From Roseateles depolymerans (GTDB taxonomy: Bacteria; Pseudomonadota; Gammaproteobacteria; Burkholderiales; Burkholderiaceae_C): 64,000 bases of DNA. The stretch spans positions 67,694 through 131,693 of the forward strand of contig NZ_QUMT01000002.1 of the NCBI RefSeq assembly GCF_003387155.1, in the 5' to 3' direction. Below are positions 24,590 through 33,436 of this stretch, in pieces (position 1 is the first letter of the stretch; each line of letters begins with the position of its first letter). The notes beneath the pieces were generated by a model, which saw nothing but the letters and a program-made list of their open reading frames with translations, was not told the DNA's origin and searched no databases. Both the position numbers and the translations under genes were made by a program.

Positions 24590-26926
24590 TCACGGGGCTG
24601 CGGACAGATCGATGATGAGGCGTCGATAGTCCGCACGATGCATGAAGAGCGAGTTCGCAACGTGTTGTCGAAGGGCGGTTATGGCAAGGGACACGTAGGC
24701 CATCTGCTGTTGATCCATTCCGCAGGCCATCAGCAGGGTCTGGCGCTCTGCGTCGGACAAGCTGCACAGGACGGCGGCGTAGAAACTGTCACCGTCCGGA
24801 CTCACCTCGACCCGTTGGCCGTCCCTCCAGCCGATATACCGTCCGGTCTGCGGCGACTGCAGAATTCGCACCGGTTCGATCGTGGCGCTCCCACCTGCGT
24901 GCCCATCGGTCCACTGCGGGCCCGCCAGGGTGTCCGCCTGCACCACCTCCAAGGGCCGCCCGATGGGCCAGCCCGTGCAGCCCTGCAGCAGCAGCGGCGG
25001 CAGTTTCGCGGTCAGCAAATGCCAGTGCCCGGATTGGCGAATGTCAGCGGCCAAGGTGCCGACCAGAACATCGAACATCGCATCGTCCTGCCCGCCCACC
25101 CGGTGGGGGCTGGTGGGTTCCGATTTGGTCTCTGATGAGGCAGTCGCCGCTGGTGCCCGTTTCTGTTTTGACGATGCGGCCTCGGCGAGCGGGGTGACCA
25201 CCAGCATGCAGTTCATCGGATGCCCCGTGTGCTGCAGGACATAGGTGACCGGAAGTGCGGGCCGGGCGGTGGTGGCGGCTTCTGACGCAGCGCCGCTCGG
25301 CGCTTGCGGCCGGATCTGTTTCTGTAGCGCCTCGACCATGCGACGTTCCGGAAAAGTCAGCAGGTCCATGATGTCGTCGATCGAGAGACCGAACCGTATC
25401 CGCTTTTCGTGCTCGGGCAGGTCCGCCTGCTTGGCCTCGACCCGGAGCTGGACGGCGCAGCCGATGACGACCTCCTGACGGCAGATCTCGGCGGGGATGG
25501 GCATTCTGGCAGGATGGAGGTTGAGCGCATTGACATCCTGCCGCGCATGGTTGCGGCACTGCTTGAGGAAGAACTGGGTCGAGGGATCTGTGATCCGTTC
25601 ATCCACGCGGCCCGGACTGGCCAGAAGGCGGTAGTCAAACCACAACATCCGTTCACGGCTGGCGCGGCTGCCCCGCTGCAGCGTCGCCGCCGTCATGCCG
25701 CCGGGTAGGTCGGCGCGCAGCGTCAGCTGCAGCGCTTTCGGGACCTTGCAGTTGTACCTGTGGACAGCCGTGGACAGATCCTCCTGCAGAGCCGCCGCCT
25801 CCTGGAACACGGTTCTAAAGTGTTCACGGGCTTCGTCATGACGCGGGGGGGCGCCGCGTCGGAAACCGACCTCGTCCGGCTCTCCTGAACAGGTGGCCAG
25901 GCGCAGCCCCCCTGGAACGCTGACGAGTGACAACAGCGCTGGGGGGCCGGGCAACTCCTTGACGGCTCTGACCTCGCCGTTCGTCGCCGTCGTGGCGGCC
26001 AGGTTCCGATATCCCTCGGGATGCTGCGCGCCCAGGGTGATCGGCAGCGTGTGGGCGGACGCTTCAATCAAATCCCTGTCCAGCGGGACGACCTTGTGCA
26101 CCATCAATGGCGTGCCCGGAAGATGGTGCATGCTCATCAAGCGTATCCATTGGTCCCGGAATTGGTTCAAAGCAGTTTGGGTACCAAGCGGACGGGCTTC
26201 GCCGGAAGGGGGTCGGGTCAGCAATTGAATGAACGGGTGCCGCGTCTGCTCGGCCAGCATCCAGAACTCGTCGTCCGCCCGCAGGAAAACGCGCGGTGAT
26301 TGGGCGATGGCTTCCATCAGCGACGCCGCGGTCCGGTCGTGGGCGGCGGAGAGGGTTGCGCCCCACGGAATGTCCTTGATCCGCTGAAGCAAAGGCACAA
26401 GATCGAGCGAGCCCTCCGACCACGCCACGGGCGCGCTGCTGTCGTCATGCGGCCGCATCCGGGTTGGCGGAGCGCTGGAAGACGGCGACGTCGCAGCGGG
26501 CGGGGAGGTGGACGGCGGCGCGGAAATGGGAGACAGAAGGGGGGGGACATCGAACGACCCCTGGGGTGCCACGAGGGTGGACGGACGGAGCGGCGAGAGT
26601 GAGGGCGCGATGGGGGACGCGATGGAAGACGCGATGGGGGGCGCGATGGGAGAAGCGATGGGAGAAGCGATGGGAGACGTGGCCGGCGAAGTAAGGAGAG
26701 ACAGGTGTGGCAACTGAAGGGGAGAGCGACGGGGCTCCGACCCCCCATAGGCGCCCTCATAGGCGCTCCCATACGCGGTCTGATTGGGTTCTTGATACGC
26801 GCCCCCATGCGCTCCCTCGTGAGGGTTCTCGACAGGCTGAGCCGCAGTGGGTGCCATCGGCGCCATCCACTCGGACCACCAGTTCTCCATCCCTGGCGTC
26901 TGGTCGACTGCAACGGGGCTGATCAT
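24590..26926 (-). CDS. Paralogue with catalytically dead permuted OTU-like module
   Basis: This 778-residue protein is a diverged paralogue of the next gene on the strand (22175-24511), of identical length. The N-terminus is disordered and repetitive (Gly-Ala-Tyr repeats, then Ser-Pro-Ile-Ala repeats about residues 72-105); the middle has no recognised domain. The C-terminus aligns without gaps over 33 residues to the OTU module of its neighbour (EPVRIL...DGDSFY), but the His is Arg696 (TGRYIG) and the Cys is Ser714 (DGDSFY). Enzymatic activity of the OTU type is therefore not expected, so it may be a decoy, regulator or inhibitor of its partner. It lies 78 bp upstream of it on the same strand, so the two are probably cotranscribed. 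The start is placed at 26926 (ATGATCAG after GGAG) instead of 26974. Confidence 0.68.
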   Translation of the reverse strand: MISPVAVDQTPGMENWWSEWMAPMAPTAAQPVENPHEGAHGGAYQEPNQTAYGSAYEGAYGGSEPRRSPLQLPHLSLLTSPATSPIASPIASPIAPPIASSIASPIAPSLSPLRPSTLVAPQGSFDVPPLLSPISAPPSTSPPAATSPSSSAPPTRMRPHDDSSAPVAWSEGSLDLVPLLQRIKDIPWGATLSAAHDRTAASLMEAIAQSPRVFLRADDEFWMLAEQTRHPFIQLLTRPPSGEARPLGTQTALNQFRDQWIRLMSMHHLPGTPLMVHKVVPLDRDLIEASAHTLPITLGAQHPEGYRNLAATTATNGEVRAVKELPGPPALLSLVSVPGGLRLATCSGEPDEVGFRRGAPPRHDEAREHFRTVFQEAAALQEDLSTAVHRYNCKVPKALQLTLRADLPGGMTAATLQRGSRASRERMLWFDYRLLASPGRVDERITDPSTQFFLKQCRNHARQDVNALNLHPARMPIPAEICRQEVVIGCAVQLRVEAKQADLPEHEKRIRFGLSIDDIMDLLTFPERRMVEALQKQIRPQAPSGAASEAATTARPALPVTYVLQHTGHPMNCMLVVTPLAEAASSKQKRAPAATASSETKSEPTSPHRVGGQDDAMFDVLVGTLAADIRQSGHWHLLTAKLPPLLLQGCTGWPIGRPLEVVQADTLAGPQWTDGHAGGSATIEPVRILQSPQTGRYIGWRDGQRVEVSPDGDSFYAAVLCSLSDAERQTLLMACGMDQQQMAYVSLAITALRQHVANSLFMHRADYRRLIIDLSAAP
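26607..26678 (-). repeat. Six-unit 12-bp tandem repeat coding SPIA-like units
   Basis: Six consecutive 12-bp units beginning GCGATGG run from 26607 to 26678 on the plus strand; on the coding minus strand they give four-residue Ser-Pro-Ile-Ala-type repeats. The frame is preserved by copy-number change. Confidence 0.9.
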
Positions 26927-26951
26927 GTGCGCACTCCGGTTGTTTGGAAAC
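26927..26951 (-). promoter_or_regulatory. Leader element shared with the paralogue (5' of OTU gene 2)
   Basis: The minus-strand sequence has the GTTTCCA and CCGGAGTGC blocks found at 24512-24536, directly before ATGATCAG. The region further upstream (to 27015) must hold the promoter, as the neighbouring cyclase gene ends at 27016 in the same direction; no known virulence-regulator box was seen. Confidence 0.6.
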
Positions 26952-27015
26952 CGGTCAGTGGCGCATCCGCTCAATTTGTTCGCGGCATGACGTTCGCTGC
27001 ATCAGCGCCGCGGTC

Positions 27016-28866
27016 TCACGCCACACAAGCCCGGTTCTTCCCCGTGCGCTTGGCCTCATACAAGGCCTCGTCGGCGCGGTCCAGCGCATGCTCCAGGGTC
27101 TCGCCCTGGCGGTAGAGCGTCACGCCCGCCGAGAAGGTCACGAACACGTCGCGCCCTTCATGCATGAAGAGGCTGGCCGACAGCGAGCGCTGCAACCGCA
27201 GCAGCACCGCCTGCGCCTCTTCCAGCGGGGCTTCCGGCAGGATCAGCACGAATTCCTCGCCGCCCCAGCGCCCCACCTTGTCCCCGGGACGCAGCATGCT
27301 GGACACCCGCGCCGCCAGCGACTTCAGGGCCTCGTCACCGGCCGCATGGCCCAGGCTGTCGTTGAGCTTCTTGAAGTTGTCGATGTCCAGCAGCGCCAGG
27401 GCCAGCGGACGCGGCTCGCGCTCGAGCTTGGCCCGCTCGGTCTCGAAGGTGGCGATCAGGCCGCGCCGGTTGGCCACCTGCGTGAGCTGGTCGGTCTGCA
27501 CCTCGTTGGACAGCTTGCGCAGCTCATCCTCCAGGGCCTCCACCCGCTCCGCGAGCTGGCTGGCGCGGTCGTGTTCATCCCGCAGGCGGCCCTGGGTCTG
27601 CTGCACCAGCGACTGCACGCTGCGGCTTTCCTCGACCATCTCGCGCACCACGCCGGCCAGGCTCTCCAGCGTGTCGGCCTGCTCGATGACTTCGGCATAG
27701 CGGCCGACGCTGTCGCTGAAGCGGTCGGTGTGCTGGCCCAGTTCGCCGAGCTCCTGCAGCATGCGGTTGATCAGGCCCTTGAGGGCATCCCGTGCGCGGC
27801 TGCGTTCTTCCCGCAGGCTCGCCTGGCGGCTGCGGGTGTTGACCAGCAACTCGTTGACCGAGCGGACACTGCGGGCCGTCAGCCCTTGCGCCAGGGTCTG
27901 GCCCATGGCTTCGCACTGGCCGCGGGCCCAGGAATCGTCCTCGGCCAGATCGGCCAGGCTTTCGGTGAGCGCGCCGCAGAGCTTGCCCAGCTCCACGAAG
28001 GCATGATCGCGGTGGTCCAGCCAGCGGCGCACCCGCAGGCACAAGGCTTCCATGGCTTCGGCGCGTTCAGGTGTGGCGCCGCCCTGCCGGATCTCGGCCA
28101 GCGCGGCATCGAGTTCCGCCACCAGGTCGACCGCGCGTGGATCCTCGCCGCGCAGTGCATGCTGCACCGTGCCGGTCAGGCTGGTGCCGATGTCGGGCCA
28201 GCGGGCCTCGCCGGGGCCCTGGGCGCCCAGCAGGCTGGACAGCTCGCCGTAGCGGGCCGCGTCGGAGTCCGCCGCCGCCACTTCGTCTTCGGTGAAGAAC
28301 TGGCTGGGCGTGCCGCCGTTGCGATCGTCGTCGTCCTCCAGGCCGTCATCCAGCGGCGCCGGCTGGGTCTCCACCCGCGCGTCGCTGGTGTCGCTGTCCC
28401 AGCTGCCCACCAGCTGGCGCAGGCGCTGCATCAGCCGCTGCGGGTCGGTGCGGTTGCTGGCCAGCACGCGCAGCACGCCGTCCTTCTTTCGAGCCAGGGT
28501 CCATTGCCGTCCACCGCGCTCCAGCCCCTTCATCAGACGCTCGATCAACTGCGCCATCTGCTCGGCCTGCGCGCCGGCACCATGGGTCTGCTGCAGGGCC
28601 TCCAGGGCCCGTTGCAGTTCATCCCAGCGGCCTTCCTTGAGCTGCGTGGCCAGGCCGGTGCGCACCTGCAGGTCGGGCACCGCCAGGCTCAGCAGACGGC
28701 TGATGGGGGCCTGGGCCCGGTCGGGCAGGGCGCCGTTGTCTCGGGCAGGTTCACCCGCCTCCTGGGCATAGGCCCGTGCGTAGTTCTCCGGCGTGGGTTC
28801 CAGCTTGTCCAGCGCCAGTCGGCGCAGGGCCGCCTTGGCAATCAGTGCGGGGGGCTGCTGCGGCAT
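27016..28866 (-). CDS. Diguanylate cyclase (GGDEF family, GGEEF variant)
   Basis: The 616-residue protein ends in a GGDEF domain (about residues 445-610) that makes cyclic di-GMP from two GTP. The active-site loop is GGEEF (535-539), an active variant, and the product-inhibition site RxxD is present as Arg526-Pro-Gly-Asp529, five residues before it. LLDIDNFKKLND and LGHAAGDE are intact. The long N-terminal half is soluble and helical, with a coiled-coil stretch just before the cyclase (about 390-440); no sensory domain was recognised. It stands 16 bp downstream of the REC-GGDEF-EAL gene on the same strand. Confidence 0.9.
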   Translation of the reverse strand: MPQQPPALIAKAALRRLALDKLEPTPENYARAYAQEAGEPARDNGALPDRAQAPISRLLSLAVPDLQVRTGLATQLKEGRWDELQRALEALQQTHGAGAQAEQMAQLIERLMKGLERGGRQWTLARKKDGVLRVLASNRTDPQRLMQRLRQLVGSWDSDTSDARVETQPAPLDDGLEDDDDRNGGTPSQFFTEDEVAAADSDAARYGELSSLLGAQGPGEARWPDIGTSLTGTVQHALRGEDPRAVDLVAELDAALAEIRQGGATPERAEAMEALCLRVRRWLDHRDHAFVELGKLCGALTESLADLAEDDSWARGQCEAMGQTLAQGLTARSVRSVNELLVNTRSRQASLREERSRARDALKGLINRMLQELGELGQHTDRFSDSVGRYAEVIEQADTLESLAGVVREMVEESRSVQSLVQQTQGRLRDEHDRASQLAERVEALEDELRKLSNEVQTDQLTQVANRRGLIATFETERAKLEREPRPLALALLDIDNFKKLNDSLGHAAGDEALKSLAARVSSMLRPGDKVGRWGGEEFVLILPEAPLEEAQAVLLRLQRSLSASLFMHEGRDVFVTFSAGVTLYRQGETLEHALDRADEALYEAKRTGKNRACVA

Positions 28867-28881
28867 CGGTAAAACTTGAAA

Positions 28882-31077
28882 TCAGCGTTGGGACAGTTCT
28901 TCACCCGCATCGGCCGAGGGAAGGATCCAGGGAGCCTTGCGGGGCAGCACAGTCTGCGCCAGCCAACGCTCCAGCTCGTCCGGGGGCAGCGGCTTGCTGA
29001 ACAGGAAGCCCTGCATCAGGCTGCAATCCAGCCGCCGCAGCACTTCCATCTGGCGCAGAGTCTCCACGCCTTCGGCAATCACCTGCAAGCCCAGCGAACG
29101 GGCCAATGCAATGATCGCAGTAACCACGGCAGAACTCTGCGGCGTAATGCCCAGATCCCTCACAAAACTACGGTCAATCTTCACTTCCGAGATCGGCAGC
29201 GTGGTGAGGTAGGCCAGCGAGGAATAACCGGTGCCGAAGTCGTCAATGGAGATCTCCACGCCGACTTCATTGAGACGATGCAGTGACGGAATGACGCTCT
29301 GCAGGTCCTTCATCAAGCCGGTTTCGGTGATCTCCAGCTGAATGGCCCGGTGGGGCACGCCCCAGGCGCTGACGAACTGGTGGATGTGCTCCACCAGGTC
29401 GGAACGCTCGAACAGCCGGTTGGGCAGGTTCACCGCGATCGATTCGGAGAAGCCGAAATTGAGCTGCCATACCTTGGCCTGCCGCGCGGCCTCGCGCAGC
29501 GCCCATTCGGACAGGGGCACGATCAGGCCGGTCTCCTCCGCCAGCGGAATGAATTCACCGGGCGGGACCAGGGTGTTGCCGCGGCGCCAGCGCATCAGCG
29601 CTTCGGCGCCCACCATGCGGGCCGTGCGCACGTCGATCTTGGGCTGGTAGTGCAGCACCAGCTCGTCGCGCTCGATGGCCTTGTGCAGTGCCGATTCCAG
29701 TTCCAGCTTTTCGCGGCCCCGGCCGGCCAGCATCGGGGAATACAGCGCCGACGCATTGCGGCCCTGGTTCTTCACCGCATACATGGCCACGTCGGCATTG
29801 CGCAGCAGGTCGGCCATGGTCAGCCCGTCCCGCGGATACAGCGCAATGCCCACGCTGGCCGTCACGAAGCATTCCTGTCCGGCAATGAAGATGGGCTCGC
29901 GCAGGGCTTCCAGCACCCGCTCGGCCACGCGCTCGGCATCGCCTTCATCGCTGACTTCGGGCAGCAGGGCCACGAATTCGTCACCGCCCAGCCGGCCCAC
30001 CGCTTCCAGCGTGCGGTGCGAGCGCGTGCCGACCGATTCCAGCATGCCTTCCATCACCTGATCGGAATGGCGGACGCAGGAGCGCAGCCGGCGGCCCACT
30101 TCCATCAGCAGCTCGTCGCCGGCCGCATGGCCCAGGGTGTCGTTGATGACCTTGAACCGGTCCAGGTCGATCAGCAGCAGGCCGACGTCGTGGCCCATGC
30201 GCCGTCCCGCCTCGATGGCCCTCTCGGCCCGCCACATCAGCTGACGGCGATTGGGCAGGCCGGTGAGGGCATCGAAATTGGCCAGTTGCCGTATGCGGTC
30301 CTCGGCCATGCGCCGGTCGGTCACATCCTGGATGACGCCGGTATAGCCGCAGGCATTGCCGTGTTCATTGAACTCCGGCTCGGCTTCGATGTGGATGACG
30401 CGTTGCCGGCCGTCCAGCAGGGTGAAGGGCAGGTCGGTGACCAGCACCGAGTTGTGGGCCACCACGTCCCGCAGCAGCCGCATGAACAGCAGCCGCTCCT
30501 CGCGCGGCACCATGCGCATGACGCCGATGAAGTCGAGCGGATCGGTCGGGCTGCGTCCAAAGACCCGCAGCGCCTCGTTGGCCAGCTTGAATCCCTGGCC
30601 AGTCTGCCATTCGAAGCTGCCCATGCGGGCCAGGTCCTGCGCACGCGCCAGCTTGGCCTTGCTGCGTTCCAGCTCGATGCGGGTGCGGGAGCTGCGCAGC
30701 AGATAACGCAGCCGGCCCGCCAGCAGGCGCCATTGCGTGGACTTGACGAAGAAGTCGGTGGCACCGGCCTGGTAGGCGCGATTGATGGACGCTTCGTCAT
30801 CCAGCCCGGTGAGCATCAGGATGGGTGAGTTCTCGAAGCCGGGCATTGCACGCAAACGCTCGCAGGTCTGGAAACCATCCAGACCGGGCATCAGCGCGTC
30901 CAGCACGATCAGCTCGGGGGTCCATTGCGTCACCAGCTCCAGCGCTTGCTCGCCGCTGTGGATGCTGGTCACCTCGAAGCCGTGCTCGCGCAGCGCGGCT
31001 TCGATCAACATCAGGTTGACCGGGTCATCGTCCACCAGCAGGACGCGGGGACGTTCATTCAACAGGCTGTCCTTCAC
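28882..31077 (-). CDS. REC-PAS-GGDEF-EAL cyclic di-GMP response regulator
   Basis: The 731-residue protein has a receiver domain (about residues 8-125: [10 protein letters not shown], phosphoacceptor in [12 protein letters not shown]), a PAS domain (about 145-280), a GGDEF domain with intact GGDEF ([11 protein letters not shown]) and an EAL phosphodiesterase domain with [31 protein letters not shown] and AEGVET all present. It can therefore make or break c-di-GMP, with phosphorylation as a likely control. The start is taken as GTG at 31077, after GAAAGGGG, because an upstream ATG would give a Cys-rich non-family N-terminus overlapping hpt. It follows the Hpt gene by 10 bp. Confidence 0.9.
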   Translation of the reverse strand: MKDSLLNERPRVLLVDDDPVNLMLIEAALREHGFEVTSIHSGEQALELVTQWTPELIVLDALMPGLDGFQTCERLRAMPGFENSPILMLTGLDDEASINRAYQAGATDFFVKSTQWRLLAGRLRYLLRSSRTRIELERSKAKLARAQDLARMGSFEWQTGQGFKLANEALRVFGRSPTDPLDFIGVMRMVPREERLLFMRLLRDVVAHNSVLVTDLPFTLLDGRQRVIHIEAEPEFNEHGNACGYTGVIQDVTDRRMAEDRIRQLANFDALTGLPNRRQLMWRAERAIEAGRRMGHDVGLLLIDLDRFKVINDTLGHAAGDELLMEVGRRLRSCVRHSDQVMEGMLESVGTRSHRTLEAVGRLGGDEFVALLPEVSDEGDAERVAERVLEALREPIFIAGQECFVTASVGIALYPRDGLTMADLLRNADVAMYAVKNQGRNASALYSPMLAGRGREKLELESALHKAIERDELVLHYQPKIDVRTARMVGAEALMRWRRGNTLVPPGEFIPLAEETGLIVPLSEWALREAARQAKVWQLNFGFSESIAVNLPNRLFERSDLVEHIHQFVSAWGVPHRAIQLEITETGLMKDLQSVIPSLHRLNEVGVEISIDDFGTGYSSLAYLTTLPISEVKIDRSFVRDLGITPQSSAVVTAIIALARSLGLQVIAEGVETLRQMEVLRRLDCSLMQGFLFSKPLPPDELERWLAQTVLPRKAPWILPSADAGEELSQR

Positions 31078-31087
31078 GTCGCCCCTT

Positions 31088-31495
31088 TCATTGCGTGGGC
31101 GACAGCAAGGGCTGCATGGCCTGGCGTGCAGCGTCGATTTCCATGAGCACGGCACTGGTGAGGGCCGGCAGCAGCGGCCCGTCGCCGGCCCGTGCGGCCG
31201 CCTCGATGTCCGCGCAGCGCTGCGACAGCGACAGCGCGCCCAGGCTGGCCGACGCCGACTTCAGCGTATGGGCCACATGCCGCACCGCCGCCAGGTCGGG
31301 ATCCGGCGCCAGCCCCTGGCGCAGCACCTCCTCCTGCTGCTCCAGGGCCTTGAGAAAGGCGCCGACCACTCGCTCCAGCAGATGGTTGGTGCCACCCGGG
31401 TCCAGCTCGCGCAGACGGGCCAGGGCCTGCTCGTCCAGCACGGTGGGGGGGGGCATCGGGCGCGAAGGCATCGTCAGGATGGGGTCTGGTGACAT
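31088..31495 (-). CDS. Stand-alone Hpt phosphotransfer protein
   Basis: The 135-residue protein is a four-helix Hpt domain with the phosphorylatable histidine in [15 protein letters not shown] (about residue 80). Such proteins relay phosphate between hybrid kinases and receiver domains. It is the first gene of the unit Hpt, REC-PAS-GGDEF-EAL, diguanylate cyclase, so its natural receiver is probably the next gene product. A sensor kinase gene is divergent, 213 bp away. Confidence 0.87.
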   Translation of the reverse strand: MSPDPILTMPSRPMPPPTVLDEQALARLRELDPGGTNHLLERVVGAFLKALEQQEEVLRQGLAPDPDLAAVRHVAHTLKSASASLGALSLSQRCADIEAAARAGDGPLLPALTSAVLMEIDAARQAMQPLLSPTQ

Positions 31496-31707
31496 CTTTT
31501 AATGATGGATCTGCAGTGATGATTTCACGCAAGGTCACGCTGCATTGTCTGTCAGCCTAAGGCCTCAGTCGTGCGAAAAAGCGGCAAATCTGGGGCCGCC
31601 ACCAACCGAAATCGGGGTAAGCCCTTGGTTTTTGCCGTGTGACCGGCCTCCATCCGTTTGATGAGACGCCACGGCGACCTGACGATCCCCTGGCATGCCT
31701 GCCTACA

Positions 31708-33351
31708 ATGGCTAGCATGACTAGGTTGGGGCAAGCCGTCGTTCGCCGTCGGCCGTGGAAGGGAGCAGCGCTGGCCTTGGGGCTGGCGGCTCTTGCCCTC
31801 GTCCTGTTGGTGGCGCTGAATCTGGAACAGGCGGGGCCCGGGCTGGTGCTGACCGCCCTGGTGGCCGGTGCCGTGCTGATGCTGTTCGTGGCGGCCGTGT
31901 CCTGGCACATGGCGGTCCGTCTGGCGCGGGCGCAATTCGGTGAATTGCTGCGGGAATCGCGTCAGCAATCGCAAGTGCTGACGCAATTGCTGCCGGACTG
32001 GCATTGGCAGACCGATGCGTCCCATCATCTGGTGCGCTGGCAGGCGCCGCAGGGCGCCCCGGCCTCCAACTGGGTGGGCGGCCCCTTGCATGGCGCCGTG
32101 ACGCAGACCCTGTGGGAGCGCTTCGAGCCGGCGGACGAGGGCCTGGACCTGGCCGCTGGAATGACCGCCGGGCAATCATTCAATGGATGGCGGGTGCGGG
32201 ATGCCCAGGGCCGCTGCTGGGAACTGCGCGGGCAGCCGGTGCTGGACGCGACCGGGCATTTCAATGGCTTTCTGGGCACGGCCCGACCGGAGCCGGAGAA
32301 AGAGGCCCAGGCGTCACTCCCCGTGCCAGTGGTCGCTACCGACTGGCTCCAGGCCCTGCCGGGCCCCGCCTGGCTGCTGAGCGATGTCGCGACCGGGACG
32401 GCGACCCGGCTGATGGATTTCAATGACGCAGCCTCCCAGATGATGGGCGGCACGGTCGAGGTCAAGGGGCAGCTGTGGCGCGCCTGCGAGGAGCGGTTGC
32501 CGGAGGAATTGCGGCAGGCCCTGGCCGATCCGGACCTGCAGTCCGGCAGTGCCTGCGGCGCCTGGTGGCTCTGCCTGACCCCGGTCCCGCAGGGGCAGGG
32601 CCAGTTGCTGAGCCTGTGGCCGCAAGGGGCTGCGGACACCGTCCCGGCGGCGCTGGCCATGCGCGCGGCGGAGCAGGCCCGGGCCGATCAGGCGTCCTTC
32701 AGCTACACCGTCTCCCATGACCTGCGGGCACCGCTGCGGGTGGTGGAGGGCTTCACCCGCATCCTGAAGGAAGACTATGGTCGGCTGCTGGACCGCGCCG
32801 GCAACGATCATCTGGACCGTGTGCTGAGCGCAGCGGGCCGCATGCACGCGATGATCGACGCGCTGCTGGCCTTGTCCCAGCTGTCCGCGCAGACCCTGCG
32901 CCAGGAGACGGTGGACCTGTCGCTGCTGGCGTCGATGGTGCTGGAGGAATTGCGTCGATCCGCGCCGGAGCGGCGGGTGGAGACCTTCGTGCAGCCGGGG
33001 CTGCGGGTGACGGGTGACCCGACCCTGCTGCGCATGGTGCTGGAGAACCTGCTGGGCAATGCCTGGAAATACAGCAGCCGTCAGGAGGAGGCGGCGATCC
33101 GCTTCGAGAGCATGTGGCGGGACGGCGAGCCGGTCTTTGTGGTGTCCGACAACGGCGCCGGCTTCGACATGCGTTTTGCCGACCGCCTGTTCGGCGTGTT
33201 CCAGCGGCTGCACAGTGCCAGCGAATTCCAGGGGACCGGGGTCGGTTTGGCCTCCGCCCGGCGCATCGTGCGCCGGCATGGCGGAGACATCTGGGCCGAG
33301 TCCGAAGTGGGCAAGGGCGCGCGCTTTTACTTCAGCCTGCCGCCGGCGTGA
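31708..33351 (+). CDS. Membrane sensor histidine kinase
   Basis: The protein of about 547 residues has two N-terminal membrane helices (LALGLAALALVLLVALNL and LTALVAGAVLMLFVAAV), a PAS-like region (about 75-320), a HisKA domain with the phosphorylated histidine in YTVSHDLRAPLRVVEGF, and an HATPase domain with LENLLGNAWKYS, VSDNGAGFDM and GTGVGLASARRIV. The HisKA type is the phytochrome-like class without a receiver domain. The start may be ATG at 31708 or 31717. It is divergent from the Hpt gene and 85 bp before the convergent ANTAR regulator. Confidence 0.9.
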   Translation: MASMTRLGQAVVRRRPWKGAALALGLAALALVLLVALNLEQAGPGLVLTALVAGAVLMLFVAAVSWHMAVRLARAQFGELLRESRQQSQVLTQLLPDWHWQTDASHHLVRWQAPQGAPASNWVGGPLHGAVTQTLWERFEPADEGLDLAAGMTAGQSFNGWRVRDAQGRCWELRGQPVLDATGHFNGFLGTARPEPEKEAQASLPVPVVATDWLQALPGPAWLLSDVATGTATRLMDFNDAASQMMGGTVEVKGQLWRACEERLPEELRQALADPDLQSGSACGAWWLCLTPVPQGQGQLLSLWPQGAADTVPAALAMRAAEQARADQASFSYTVSHDLRAPLRVVEGFTRILKEDYGRLLDRAGNDHLDRVLSAAGRMHAMIDALLALSQLSAQTLRQETVDLSLLASMVLEELRRSAPERRVETFVQPGLRVTGDPTLLRMVLENLLGNAWKYSSRQEEAAIRFESMWRDGEPVFVVSDNGAGFDMRFADRLFGVFQRLHSASEFQGTGVGLASARRIVRRHGGDIWAESEVGKGARFYFSLPPA

Positions 33352-33436
33352 TCCGTGCGGCTGCGGCGGGCCTGGCGCCGCGCCGGCCCGGCGCTGGAGG
33401 CAATGCCTGGGCGTGCGCCGCCCGCGTGTGCCGTCT

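Noticed and set aside
26979-26996. Two TTCG boxes upstream of the OTU-like genes, resembling the hrp PIP box
   Set aside because: The spacing is 10 bases, not the 16 expected for PIP boxes, and both lie on the strand opposite to the genes.
26944-28872. Plus-strand open frame of over 640 codons opposite the diguanylate cyclase
   Set aside because: Typical antisense frame in high-GC DNA; the minus strand encodes a complete GGDEF protein with intact active site.
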